NCBI RefSeq assembly: GCF_035658495.1
Contig: NZ_CP141944.1
Location: 770,001 to 834,000, forward strand
Length of the DNA stretch: 64,000 nt
From: Novosphingobium sp. RL4
GTDB taxonomy: Bacteria > Pseudomonadota > Alphaproteobacteria > Sphingomonadales > Sphingomonadaceae
Reading direction: 5' to 3'
In this document: positions 9,074 to 17,000 of the stretch, piece by piece
Numbering within the stretch: the stretch's first letter is position 1
Layout of the letters: each line of letters begins with the position of its first letter
Notes under the pieces: generated by a model
What the model saw: only the letters and a program-made list of their open reading frames with translations
Databases searched by the model: none
Told to the model about the DNA's origin: nothing
Program-made: the position numbers and the translations under genes

Positions 9074-9460
9074 ATGCACTCCAATGCCATGACCGATTCG
9101 CTCATTCTCGAAGTCGCCGATTTCGAACACGATGTCCTCACCGGCATCTATTCGGAAGAAACCGGCAAGCCGCAGCCGCTGCGCTTCACGATCACCGTGC
9201 ACATGAAGCCCGCCGATCACTACGCGCCGGACACGCCGCTGACCGCCAGCAAGAACTATATGGACCTCAAGTTCGCAGCCAGCGAAGCGCTGCCGCAGGG
9301 TGTCCACTTCAAGCTGATCGAGGCGGTGGCCGATCACGTCTGCGAAACGCTGTTTCTTCAGGACGAGCGGGTTGAGGCGGTAACGGTGAAGATCGTCAAG
9401 CTGGCCATCGCAGAAGCCGGCGAGAAGATCGGCATGACGCTTACGCGGCTGCGTCGCTGA
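9074..9460 (+). CDS. folB: Dihydroneopterin aldolase family protein
   Basis: FolB cleaves 7,8-dihydroneopterin to 6-hydroxymethyl-dihydropterin and glycolaldehyde in folate synthesis. The 128-residue protein fits the tunnelling fold: SLILEVADFEHDVLTGIYSEE at the start, then FTITVHMKP, the central NYMDLKFAASEALPQGVHFKLIEAVADHVCETL helix region, and a C-terminal VTVKIVKLAIAEAGEKIGMTL. An alternative ATG is at 9089. It is followed after three bases by a small unrecognised gene and then moaA. Confidence 0.85.
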   Translation: MHSNAMTDSLILEVADFEHDVLTGIYSEETGKPQPLRFTITVHMKPADHYAPDTPLTASKNYMDLKFAASEALPQGVHFKLIEAVADHVCETLFLQDERVEAVTVKIVKLAIAEAGEKIGMTLTRLRR

Positions 9461-9463
9461 ATC

Positions 9464-9793
9464 ATGATCCTGCGCGTTGGACCATTGGCGGATGATCCGC
9501 TCGATGCCGCCGCGCAGTTTCACGCCGGCGCCCTGGCCGAAGCCCGCTCGATACTGGCAGGGGGCGAGACGTCGCTGGTTCTGGTCTTCACGGCCGCCGG
9601 CCATGCCCATCGTGGCTGGCGGCTCGCTGCCGTGCAGGGGCTTGCCCGCGAACATGCGCCGCGCCGCGTCAATGGGCTTGCGGGCGACAGTGCCGAGGCG
9701 ATAGCCGCCGTGGCCGAGTGGCTGAATCTGGCGCCCGCCGTGACGGGGCAATACCTTTCGCTTGCTGGAAAGGGCGCGGGGGCCTTACTATAA
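9464..9793 (+). CDS. Small conserved-looking protein between folB and moaA
   Basis: I do not recognise this 109-residue protein. It starts MILRVGPLADDPLDAAAQFH, contains a hydrophobic strand with a possible loop (TSLVLVFTAAGHAHRGWRLAAVQGLAREHAP) and ends in a short hydrophobic segment. Codon use matches its neighbours. Tight spacing (3 bases after folB, 8 before moaA) implies one transcript. Alternating strand-helix texture suggests a fragmentary Rossmann-like fold; that is inference only. A pterin/molybdopterin-linked role is suggested by position alone. Confidence 0.6.
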   Translation: MILRVGPLADDPLDAAAQFHAGALAEARSILAGGETSLVLVFTAAGHAHRGWRLAAVQGLAREHAPRRVNGLAGDSAEAIAAVAEWLNLAPAVTGQYLSLAGKGAGALL

Positions 9794-9801
9794 CCGTAGC
9801 A

Positions 9802-10806
9802 ATGAGAACATGTTCGCCCCTTGTCGACCAGTTCCAGCGCCGCATCACCTATTTGCGGCTCTCGGTGACTGACAGGTGTGACTTGCGCTGCGCCTATTGC
9901 ATGCCCGAACGCATGACCTTCCTTCCGAAGAAGGATGTTCTCAGTCTTGACGAACTGCACCGCATGGCGCTCGGTTTCATCGGCCGTGGCATTACCCGCC
10001 TGCGGCTGACCGGCGGAGAACCGCTTGTCCGGCGGGACATGATCGACCTGGTGCAGGCCCTGGGCCGCAAACTGGGCGATGGGCTGGAGGAATTGACCCT
10101 CACGACCAACGGAACCCGGCTGGCCGAATTTGCCGACGATCTGGCCGCCGCCGGGATCCAGCGGATCAATGTCTCGCTGGACACGCTGGACCGAGCGGGC
10201 TTCGCCCGGCTGACGCGCCGCGATTCGCTGCCGCAAGTGCTGGAAGGGCTGGCGGCGGCCAAGGCGGCCGGCCTGCGCGTCAAGATCAACACCGTCGCGC
10301 TGAAAGGCCTGAACGAGGCCGAGATTCCCGAAATCGTCGCCTGGGCGCATGGGCAGGGTTTCGAATCGACCCTGATCGAGGTCATGCCGCTTGGCGAGGT
10401 GGAGGAGGATCGTTTCGATCACTATCTGCCGCTTTCCTCGGTTCGCGAAGATCTGGAACGACGCTGGACGCTGGTACCCAGCCAGCACCGCACGGGCGGA
10501 CCGGCGCGTTATTTCGACGTGGCGGAAACCGGCGGGCGCATCGGACTGATAACGCCGCTTACCCAGAACTTCTGCGAGGGGTGCAACCGCATCCGCGTGA
10601 CGGCGACGGGCCAGCTCTACGCCTGCCTCGGTGGTAACGAGCGGGTGGACTTGCGGGCCGCCTTGCGCAGCGAGCATCCCGAGGCTGCGTTGGACGAGGC
10701 GCTCGACATGGCCATGAAGATCAAGCCGGCGCGGCACAATTTCGCGATCGATGCGCGCGGAGCGGCACCTGCGCTGGCGCGCCACATGTCGATGACGGGC
10801 GGTTGA
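9802..10806 (+). CDS. moaA: GTP 3',8-cyclase (molybdopterin synthesis)
   Basis: MoaA is the radical-SAM enzyme that, with MoaC, makes cyclic pyranopterin from GTP. The N-terminal cluster motif is CDLRCAYC (C-x3-C-x2-C, about residues 26-33). The C-terminal second Fe-S cluster is at FCEGCNRIRVTATGQLYACL (C-x2-C-x13-C, about residues 257-275). The protein ends in the GG tail (MSMTGG) needed for activity. Length of 334 aa is normal. An earlier in-frame start at 9718 would add 28 residues overlapping the previous gene and is rejected. Confidence 0.96.
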   Translation: MRTCSPLVDQFQRRITYLRLSVTDRCDLRCAYCMPERMTFLPKKDVLSLDELHRMALGFIGRGITRLRLTGGEPLVRRDMIDLVQALGRKLGDGLEELTLTTNGTRLAEFADDLAAAGIQRINVSLDTLDRAGFARLTRRDSLPQVLEGLAAAKAAGLRVKINTVALKGLNEAEIPEIVAWAHGQGFESTLIEVMPLGEVEEDRFDHYLPLSSVREDLERRWTLVPSQHRTGGPARYFDVAETGGRIGLITPLTQNFCEGCNRIRVTATGQLYACLGGNERVDLRAALRSEHPEAALDEALDMAMKIKPARHNFAIDARGAAPALARHMSMTGG

Positions 10807-10808
10807 CG

Positions 10809-11051
10809 ATGGCACTGCGTCTCGTGTTCCTGGGCCGTTTGGAGGATGCGGCAGGTGCTGCTTCTCTTGCCGTTCCGTTCTTGCCGACTCTGGCGGAGGT
10901 TGTCGGTGCGCTGGAGGCAGGGTTGGCCGATGCCCTGCGGGGTTCTCGGGTAAGGGTTGCCGTGAACGGAGTCGTCCTGAGCGGCGAAGGTCAGCCGGAA
11001 CTGTGCGAGGGCGACGAGATCGCCTTCCTGCCGCCGGTTTCCGGTGGCTGA
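10809..11051 (+). CDS. moaD: Molybdopterin synthase small subunit (sulfur carrier)
   Basis: MoaD carries the C-terminal thiocarboxylate used to build the dithiolene of molybdopterin. The 80-residue ubiquitin-like protein ends FLPPVSGG, with the essential di-glycine. It starts at ATG 10809, two bases after the moaA stop; a TTG at 10803 overlapping the moaA stop is possible. Its end overlaps the moaE start. Confidence 0.93.
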   Translation: MALRLVFLGRLEDAAGAASLAVPFLPTLAEVVGALEAGLADALRGSRVRVAVNGVVLSGEGQPELCEGDEIAFLPPVSGG

Positions 11052-11499
11052 CATGGCCGGTGATGTCCGCCTCTTGACCGGGGCTTTCGATCCGGCGTCA
11101 CTGCTGCGGGATTTCACCGCCGCGCGGCCGCAGGCTGGTGGTATCGTCAGTTTTCTCGGGCAGGTTCGCGAGGGAGGCGGCGTGGAAGCGCTCGAACTGC
11201 GTCATTATGAACCGCTCACGCTTCCTGCGATGGAAGCGCTGGCGGCGCGTGTACTGGCGCGCTGGACGCTGGACGGGCTGCTCGTGGTTCATCGCAGTGG
11301 AACGATGGTGCCGGGAGAACCGATCGTCCTGGTCGCGGCAGCGGCGCGGCATCGCCGCGATGCTTTCGTCGCCGCGGATTTCGCGATGGACCATCTCAAG
11401 AGCGAATCATGGTTCTGGAAGCGTGAAAAAGTCGCCGGGGAGTGGCGCTGGATCGAGCCTCGCGAACAGGATATCGAGGATCTGGCCCGCTGGGCCTGA
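11044..11499 (+). CDS. moaE: Molybdopterin synthase catalytic subunit
   Basis: MoaE binds MoaD and converts cyclic pyranopterin to molybdopterin. The 151-residue protein shows GGIVSFLGQVR near the start, LELRHYEPLTLPAMEAL, the HRSGTMVPGEPIVLVAAAARHRRDAF segment and the catalytic MDHLKSESWFWKRE lysines. The GTG at 11044 overlaps the end of moaD; ATG at 11053 is an alternative. moaB and moaC are not in this window. Confidence 0.94.
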   Translation: MADMAGDVRLLTGAFDPASLLRDFTAARPQAGGIVSFLGQVREGGGVEALELRHYEPLTLPAMEALAARVLARWTLDGLLVVHRSGTMVPGEPIVLVAAAARHRRDAFVAADFAMDHLKSESWFWKREKVAGEWRWIEPREQDIEDLARWA

Positions 11500-11628
11500 C
11501 GGCGGGAACGAAATTTCGCGCGGATGCAGCGTACTTCACCTTCCGTTTGACCCTCGTCAATTTCATCGGGCCCCGCACGGTGCATAGCTGATCCCACAGG
11601 GAGATCGTCTCTCAAGGGAGCCAGTGCC

Positions 11629-12057
11629 ATGTCGCAGCGTCTCGATTTGCAGCAACTTCGGGAACTTGCCGTCGCCATCGATGCCCCGCAGGTCCGGGCG
11701 GCGACGGTCGTCGATCGCGGCTTCGGCCTGCCGACGGGGCTCTATATCGCGACAGTGGCGCTCTACCTGGGGTTCATCGGTGTCATGGCTGCCTCGTTCC
11801 TCAATTCGGAACTTGCGATACCGATGGTGATTTTCGCGGGCTTCGTCGTCTTTGCCTTCGGCCTTGCCGGTTACTGGACGCGCATGAAGCCCGACAATCG
11901 CACCGCGACGCCAGACTGGGGGCAGTTCCGCGCGCGCGGCGTCGAAACTCTGAGCGGAAGGTTGACCGCGGGCGAGGCGACCATTCAGGTCCTCCTGCTT
12001 CCCGTGCTGATCCTGGGTTGGGGACTGGCCGTCGCCGTCATCGTCGCCTTCAACTGA
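11629..12057 (+). CDS. Small integral membrane protein, function unknown
   Basis: The 142-residue protein begins MSQRLDLQQLRELAVAIDAP, with an AAGGGAG ribosome site upstream. Three hydrophobic segments (about residues 44-62, 65-83 and 120-140) suggest an inner-membrane protein with a cytoplasmic N-terminus. The loop between helices 2 and 3 is polar (WTRMKPDNRTATPDWGQF). I do not recognise the family. It stands alone between moaE and a clear terminator. Confidence 0.7.
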   Translation: MSQRLDLQQLRELAVAIDAPQVRAATVVDRGFGLPTGLYIATVALYLGFIGVMAASFLNSELAIPMVIFAGFVVFAFGLAGYWTRMKPDNRTATPDWGQFRARGVETLSGRLTAGEATIQVLLLPVLILGWGLAVAVIVAFN

Positions 12058-12108
12058 TCCACCTGTCCGGGCCGGGGGGCTTTCGGACAAGGATCGGGCG
12101 CTTCGGAG

Positions 12109-12140
12109 ACCCCTCCCTCGTCAAGAGGGAGGGGTTTTTC
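12109..12140 (+). terminator. Rho-independent terminator
   Basis: ACCCCTCCCTC and GAGGGAGGGGT form a perfect 11-bp stem with a 5-base loop, followed by TTTTC. It ends the membrane-protein transcript and separates it from the convergent lipoprotein gene. Confidence 0.9.
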
Positions 12141-12144
12141 CGTT

Positions 12145-12699
12145 TCAGTTCCTCAGTCGGGCATCGAGGCCCGAGATGATGTCGTTCTGGGCATTCACGA
12201 GACCCTGGACCTGCTGCCGCGCGGTATCGATGGCCCTGGTGCTGGGGGATTCGTCGGTAGGGGCGGCGGTGCGCGCATCGGCATAAAGCGAATCGAGATC
12301 CGCGAGAGCGGCAACGGCAGTGTCGCGGCTGGCCTGAAGTGCGGAAACGGCGACTTGGGCCGAAACCCAGGAATCGCTCGTCCGCGCAGCGCGGGCCGCG
12401 GCGCTCACCGCCCGTTCGGCGGCGGGGCGCTTCGATGCGAACTGACGGTCTGCATCCTGGGCCGCCGTGACGAGTCCGCTGATTCGCGTGGTGAGATCGG
12501 CGCTCGGCGGGGGAAGCTGGACGGGCGGCGGCGCGGGTTCCGCCGGCGCGGGCAAGGCGCTGCGTTCGGCCCCCCGATAGGCCAGCGAGGGATAGCTTCC
12601 CGCCGTCGAGCAGGCCGCAAGCCCCAGGGGCAGCGCCAAAGTCAGGCAGAGATGCGGGATCGGCGGCAGAAAACGGACTGGTGTACGGGTCATGGGCAT
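12145..12699 (-). CDS. Putative lipoprotein with helical C-terminal region
   Basis: The 184-residue product begins MPMTRTPVRF and has a lipoprotein signal ending LGLAAC (lipobox Cys about residue 29). A Pro-rich spacer (PAPAEPAPPPVQLPPPS) follows, then an Ala-rich helical region likely to form a coiled coil. A longer in-frame reading to 12870 is unlikely, since the signal peptide fixes the start near 12699 or 12693. Function is unknown; it is probably anchored to a cell-envelope membrane on the periplasmic side. Confidence 0.7.
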   Translation of the reverse strand: MPMTRTPVRFLPPIPHLCLTLALPLGLAACSTAGSYPSLAYRGAERSALPAPAEPAPPPVQLPPPSADLTTRISGLVTAAQDADRQFASKRPAAERAVSAAARAARTSDSWVSAQVAVSALQASRDTAVAALADLDSLYADARTAAPTDESPSTRAIDTARQQVQGLVNAQNDIISGLDARLRN

Positions 12700-12780
12700 G
12701 ACATAGCATGGCCATGGCTGATCGCGAGCCTCAATCACGGTTGAATCGCGTTTCGCAGCCGGACCCGGGCCACTCCTTGG

Positions 12781-12809
12781 TTGACACGAATCGGGTGGTG
12801 GACTAACGG
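12781..12809 (+). promoter_or_regulatory. Probable promoter of rplU-rpmA
   Basis: A perfect TTGACA (12781-12786) is followed after 17 bases by TAACGG (12804-12809), a weak -10. It implies a leader of about 130 bases before rplU, long enough for ribosomal-protein leader regulation, which is not shown here. Confidence 0.4.
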
Positions 12810-12949
12810 CACCCTTCTTTCCGGTACCCCGTGCAAATGGGATGCCGGTGCGTCGCCCGCAAGGCTCCACGGTTCCTTCCTGGACCAGAGCGGCCGGGGC
12901 AGAGTTGTTTCGGCCTGTTTAGGGCTCATTGAGATTAGGTAAGGGCACC

Positions 12950-13246
12950 ATGTTCGCAGTTGTGCGCACGGGCGGCAAGCAGTATCGGGTTGCCGCCGGA
13001 GACAAGATCGCGGTTGAAAAGCTGGCTGGTGAAGCCGGTGAGACCATCACGCTGGGCGACGTTCTGCTCGCCGGCAACGACGGCGAAGTCGCTGACGCCT
13101 CGAAGATCACGGTTTCGGCCGAGATCATCGCACAGGCCAAGAGCGAAAAGGTCGTGGTGTTCAAGAAGCGCCGCCGCCATAACTATCGCCGCAAGAACGG
13201 TCACCGCCAGCAGCTTACGCTGCTGCGCATCGTGTCTGTCGCCTGA
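12950..13246 (+). CDS. rplU: 50S ribosomal protein L21
   Basis: L21 binds 23S rRNA in the large subunit. The 98-residue protein starts [20 protein letters not shown] and has the [17 protein letters not shown] basic signature near the C-terminus. The ATG at 12950 has AAGGG upstream; an in-frame start at 12929 would add an atypical MRLGKGT. It is followed by rpmA after 24 bases, the usual pair. Confidence 0.97.
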   Translation: MFAVVRTGGKQYRVAAGDKIAVEKLAGEAGETITLGDVLLAGNDGEVADASKITVSAEIIAQAKSEKVVVFKKRRRHNYRRKNGHRQQLTLLRIVSVA

Positions 13247-13270
13247 GCCAAAGATCGGAAGGACTGAACA

Positions 13271-13540
13271 ATGGCACATAAGAAAGCTGGCGGTTCGTCG
13301 CGTAACGGTCGCGACTCTGCAGGCCGCCGTCTTGGCGTGAAGAAGTTCGGCGGTCAGGAAGTGATCGGCGGCAACATCATCATTCGTCAGCGCGGTACCC
13401 GTGTGTATCCGGGCGTGAACGTCGGCATCGGCAAGGACCACACCCTGTTCGCCACCGCCGAAGGTCGCGTGCGTTTCCACGACGGCAAGCAGGGCCGTAA
13501 GTACGTCTCCGTAGACGTCATGGCAGAAGCCGCCGAATAA
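13271..13540 (+). CDS. rpmA: 50S ribosomal protein L27
   Basis: L27 lies near the peptidyl transferase centre. The 89-residue protein shows the family N-terminus [20 protein letters not shown] and the core [30 protein letters not shown] precedes the start. It closes the rplU operon and is followed by two hairpins. Confidence 0.97.
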   Translation: MAHKKAGGSSRNGRDSAGRRLGVKKFGGQEVIGGNIIIRQRGTRVYPGVNVGIGKDHTLFATAEGRVRFHDGKQGRKYVSVDVMAEAAE

Positions 13541-13557
13541 TCGGATGGTCGATAAAA

Positions 13558-13580
13558 GGGCCATCCTGACGGGATGGCCC
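13558..13580 (+). terminator. Terminator hairpin after rpmA
   Basis: GGGCCATCC pairs with GGATGGCCC around a five-base loop; a short T-run (GATTTT) comes seven bases later. Confidence 0.6.
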
Positions 13581-13605
13581 CGCCGATTTTCGTGATCGGC
13601 TGATC

Positions 13606-13637
13606 GAGGGAGAGGGGCCTACCCGTCTCCCTCTTTT
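13606..13637 (+). terminator. Second rho-independent terminator after rpmA
   Basis: GAGGGAGA pairs with TCTCCCTC, with further pairing of GGG/CCC inside, followed directly by TTTT. Confidence 0.7.
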
Positions 13638-13800
13638 CGTGTCTCCCTCACAGCACCGCACAATCGTTCGCAAGGCGACCGATCCGTACACTTTCTTACG
13701 AATTTGCGCGGATATTTCAGGGCCTTCGCGCGTTATGCGTAATCGCAATGTCACGCGCTTCTGATACCGATGGCGCGGGGCGGATGAGTGGAGATACACT

Positions 13801-14388
13801 ATGTTCATTCGCAGCGAACGGCTGTTCCTGCGGCCTGGATGGCCCGAGGACTGGGAAGAACTGCTGGCGCTGATCGACGACGAAAAGGTCGTCCGCAATC
13901 TCGTCAAGGCGCCCTGGCCTTACACCAGCGAGGATGCACGGCGTTTCCTGGGCACCGATCAGGACATGCTGCTCCCGCGTTTCCTGATCACGGAGCCCAG
14001 CGCCCATGGTTCGCGGTTGGTCGGTTGCATCGGCCTGTCCGATCTCGATGGCGAAGTGAATCTCGGCTACTGGATTGCACGCGATCACTGGGGGCAGGGC
14101 TTCGCGAGCGAGGCGGTTCGCGCCGTCCTCTCGCTCGCTCGGGCGATCGGGCACAAGCGGATCGTTGCCAGCCATTTCATTGATAACCCGGCATCCGGCC
14201 GCGTGCTCGAGAAATCCGGTTTCTACCGGACCGGACGCCTCGTCGAGCGGTTCAGCGAAAGCCGCGGCATGGCCTATCCGGCGCGCGAATATGCGCTGGA
14301 GTTCGATTCGCCCAGCGATTGCGATGATGATCGCGGCAATACCGGTCTTGGCGGCGGATCCGGCATCGCGCGTCAGCGCGCCGCATGA
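13801..14388 (+). CDS. GNAT family N-acetyltransferase (RimJ/RimL-like), copy 1
   Basis: The 195-residue protein begins MFIRSERLFLRPGWPEDWEE, typical of the RimJ-like acetyltransferase fold. The acetyl-CoA site is visible in VNLGYWIARDHWGQGFASEAVRA (about residues 84-106). The end of the domain, HFIDNPASGRVLEKSGF, is also typical. The last 25 residues are polar and Gly-rich. It is followed by a close relative at 14578; the two share the first dozen residues nearly exactly. Substrate is unknown. Confidence 0.85.
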   Translation: MFIRSERLFLRPGWPEDWEELLALIDDEKVVRNLVKAPWPYTSEDARRFLGTDQDMLLPRFLITEPSAHGSRLVGCIGLSDLDGEVNLGYWIARDHWGQGFASEAVRAVLSLARAIGHKRIVASHFIDNPASGRVLEKSGFYRTGRLVERFSESRGMAYPAREYALEFDSPSDCDDDRGNTGLGGGSGIARQRAA

Positions 14389-14391
14389 TCT

Positions 14392-14427
14392 GTGTCAGCC
14401 GCGGCGCCTTGTCGCCGGGGCTGACAC
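14392..14427 (+). terminator. Hairpin between the two acetyltransferase genes
   Basis: GTGTCAGCC pairs with GGCTGACAC and CGGCG with CGCCG inside the loop. CTCATTT follows at a distance, so it is a modest terminator candidate. Confidence 0.5.
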
Positions 14428-14577
14428 CGCCGTCTCATTTCAGTCTTTCCAGCCATATCGGCCGATAGCGCCGGCTTGGTCGCGGCAGAGGCCCGGAGCA
14501 TAGCAAAAGCCGTGCATTGGGCCGGAGCTTTGTGCATAGTGGCTGCCGCGGAAAAAGAGATAACGGAGAACCGTCGC

Positions 14578-15132
14578 ATGTTCGTCCGCACGGAGAGACT
14601 GTTTCTGAGGCCCGGCTGGCCGGAAGACTTCGACGAACTGGTCGAAGCCATTTCGGATGAAGCCGTTCAGCGTAATCTGGGTGTTGGCGAAAAGCCACGC
14701 TCCAGTCGCGCCATGCGCGAATATCTCGGCAAGCCGCGCGATCCGCGCCTGCCGCATTTCTTCATGTACTTGCGCGCGCCGGATGGCCCTCAACTCGTGG
14801 GCGGGATCGGTCTGGGCCGTATCGAGGGCGACATCGAGCTCGGCTACTGGATTGCGCCTTCCTACCGGGGAAGGGGATTTGCCGGAGAAGCGGTTCGCGC
14901 CGTGCTGGACCAGGCCCGGACACTGGGCCACCGGCGCATCGTGGCGAGTCACTTTGCCGACAATCCCGCAACCTTGGGCGTGTTGGAGGCATCGGGCTTT
15001 GCGGACAGCGGTGAGGACCGCGAGCGGTTCAGTGTTGGTCGGGGAATGCCGGTCAGCGCGCGGATCTACGTGGCCGATCTCGAGCACCGCGCGCCGGTGA
15101 ATGCGGCGAACGGCGCGGCGATGATGGCCTGA
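14578..15132 (+). CDS. GNAT family N-acetyltransferase (RimJ/RimL-like), copy 2
   Basis: The 184-residue protein starts MFVRTERLFLRPGWPEDFDE, nearly the same as copy 1. It carries the matching acetyl-CoA segment IELGYWIAPSYRGRGFAGEA and the ASHFADNPATLGVLEASGF end. ATG 14578 was chosen because it aligns with copy 1 and has AACGGAGAA upstream; an in-frame upstream start at 14476 has no counterpart in copy 1. The pair probably arose by tandem duplication. Substrate is unknown. Confidence 0.85.
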   Translation: MFVRTERLFLRPGWPEDFDELVEAISDEAVQRNLGVGEKPRSSRAMREYLGKPRDPRLPHFFMYLRAPDGPQLVGGIGLGRIEGDIELGYWIAPSYRGRGFAGEAVRAVLDQARTLGHRRIVASHFADNPATLGVLEASGFADSGEDRERFSVGRGMPVSARIYVADLEHRAPVNAANGAAMMA

Positions 15133-15159
15133 TCGCTTTCGGCTTTCAGGGGTGGACGG

Positions 15160-15906
15160 TCAGACCTGGAGTTCGAGCCACTTCGGCGCGAGCTGGGGGT
15201 CAATGTCCTCCACTCGCAGATGATCCACGGCAAAGCCCAGTTCGGGATAGGCCGCGCGGCGACGTTTTTCGTCGGAGCGGGCGAGCGGGACCACGATCAG
15301 GCGGCGGTTGACCTTCTGCCGCCAGTTCATGCGCGCGGTGTTTTCCTGCCCGACATAGCAGCCCTTGGTGAAGCTTACGCCGTTCAGTTCCACGGCGTTG
15401 CATTCCAGCCAGAGCGTTTCGCCGTCACCAAGCTCGGCGCGGCCTTCCGGCACGCCCATGGCAAGCCGGTGTGCACGCCAGGCAAGGTCGGCGCCTTCGG
15501 ATTCGGAAGGATCGGTGGGGTCGACCGGCGCGATCCAGCGTTCGCCAAGGCCGTGATGCCGGGGGTCGGGCGCGGCGCCGTCGCCGGTGTGGGGGCGCCA
15601 GTGGATAGCCAGCGTATCGTCACGAACGATGTCTATGGCGCGGCGCAGGCGGTACATCGACAGTCGCTTGACGAGCGCGTCGACAGCTTCCGCCTCGCAG
15701 TCGATCAGCAGGCCGTTGCCGCCGGGCCAGACGAGGAAGTCGAACAGCACCTTGCCCTGCGGGGAAAGGAGCGCAGCCCAGATGGGCAGCACTTTCGTCA
15801 CGTCGGCGGTGACGAGGCCTTGCAGGAATTCGGCGACATCTTCGTTCGAATCGGGGCGGGGGGAAAGCCGGATCACGGCGCGGTCGAACAGGCGGCTGGC
15901 GGTCAT
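15160..15906 (-). CDS. YgfZ/GcvT-like folate-binding protein
   Basis: YgfZ-type proteins use tetrahydrofolate to support Fe-S cluster enzymes. The 248-residue protein shows the diagnostic KGCYVGQE motif (SFTKGCYVGQENTARMNWR, from about residue 179) and the N-terminal LQGLVTADVTKVLP followed by LLSPQGKVLFDFLVW. Length is slightly below the family average. It is convergent with the second acetyltransferase. Confidence 0.88.
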   Translation of the reverse strand: MTASRLFDRAVIRLSPRPDSNEDVAEFLQGLVTADVTKVLPIWAALLSPQGKVLFDFLVWPGGNGLLIDCEAEAVDALVKRLSMYRLRRAIDIVRDDTLAIHWRPHTGDGAAPDPRHHGLGERWIAPVDPTDPSESEGADLAWRAHRLAMGVPEGRAELGDGETLWLECNAVELNGVSFTKGCYVGQENTARMNWRQKVNRRLIVVPLARSDEKRRRAAYPELGFAVDHLRVEDIDPQLAPKWLELQV

Positions 15907-15933
15907 GGCCGATAAGTGGGGCAGCGCCGCGAG

Positions 15934-16878
15934 CTACGCAAGTGTCCGATTGGGGGAAGCAGGGGCGGTGATCGGCGCGCAGTTCGCGAGACGTTCGCGA
16001 ATCTCGTCGAGAACCCAGACGGCGGCGGGGCCGGGCGGACTGTCCTTGCGCCACAAAGCGACGAGGGCATAGTCGATAGTCGGCCGTTCGGGCAGGTGGA
16101 GTTCGACCAGTTCGCCGCTGGCAAGATCGGCGGAAATCCGGTGGCGCGGCATCGATCCCCAGCCAATTCCCTCCTTGAGCAGGGCATGTTTGGCGCCGAG
16201 ATCGGCGAGGCGCCAGGACCGGGGGCTGAAGACCGAAAAGTCCCGGCCCTCCGTCAATGGAGAGCGATCGGTCAGCACGAGTTGCAGGTGCTTGCGCGCC
16301 TCACCCGGGGCGATCGGGCCGGGCACGGCGAGCGGATGGCCGGGGGCGGCCACCGGCACCATCTCGACAGAACCCACGGTTTCGCGCTGGATTTCGGGAA
16401 GATCGAGGATATCGGGCCCGGCGATGGCAAGAGTCGCGCGGCTGTCCAGCACCAGCGCGGCGACGGCGCCCAGCGCTTCCACATGGAGGCGGAGGGGGAC
16501 GCTCGGGAACATCACCTGAAAGTCGCGCAGCAGCTTTGCCAGCACGTTGCCCGGCACCATGACATCCACCGCCAGCGAGAGTTCGGCTTCCAGTCCCTGC
16601 CGCAGGCTGCGCACCTTGGCGAGCAGGGCGTCGACATCGTCGGCGATGGCATGGGCCTCGCTCAGCAAGGCGCGTCCCTGCTCGGTAAGCTTCGGTTTTC
16701 GCGAGCCTTCCCGTTCGAACAGGCGGACGTCCAGCTGGGTTTCAAGCTGGGCGATGGCATAGCTCACCACCGAGATCGCGCGGCCCAGCTTGCGGGCCGC
16801 GCCGCCGAAGCTGCCTTCCTCGACGACGAGCAGGAAGGTGCGCAAGTGATCGAGGCTGGGCGGCGCAATATCGACCAT
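15934..16878 (-). CDS. LysR family transcriptional regulator
   Basis: The 314-residue protein has the N-terminal helix-turn-helix (LDHLRTFLLVVEEGSFGGAA, then LGRAISVVSYAIAQLETQLD, about residues 9-50) followed by LFEREGSRKPKLTEQGRALL. The remainder is the effector-binding domain. It is divergent from a pirin-nitroreductase pair, the usual position of a LysR regulator controlling its neighbour. A dyad resembling a LysR box lies between them. Confidence 0.92.
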   Translation of the reverse strand: MVDIAPPSLDHLRTFLLVVEEGSFGGAARKLGRAISVVSYAIAQLETQLDVRLFEREGSRKPKLTEQGRALLSEAHAIADDVDALLAKVRSLRQGLEAELSLAVDVMVPGNVLAKLLRDFQVMFPSVPLRLHVEALGAVAALVLDSRATLAIAGPDILDLPEIQRETVGSVEMVPVAAPGHPLAVPGPIAPGEARKHLQLVLTDRSPLTEGRDFSVFSPRSWRLADLGAKHALLKEGIGWGSMPRHRISADLASGELVELHLPERPTIDYALVALWRKDSPPGPAAVWVLDEIRERLANCAPITAPASPNRTLA

Positions 16879-16892
16879 CGGTAGAAGAAGCC

Positions 16893-16907
16893 TTCAGTTT
16901 AGTTGAA
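16893..16907. promoter_or_regulatory. Possible LysR-type binding site
   Basis: TTCAGTTTAGTTGAA is a partial dyad (TTCA/TGAA) that contains a T-N11-A core. It lies between the divergent LysR and pirin genes. Support is only by position and pattern. Confidence 0.3.
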
Positions 16908-17000
16908 CATTTCGATCGATTTTATCCCAATTATCCGGTGGCTCGGCAAGCACTACCTAAAGGGCACAGAACGGCACACAAACTGACCCAGGAGGGCCAC

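Noticed and set aside
12700..12870. N-terminal extension of the 12145-12699 lipoprotein gene
   Set aside because: It would bury the lipoprotein signal peptide 57 residues inside the protein.
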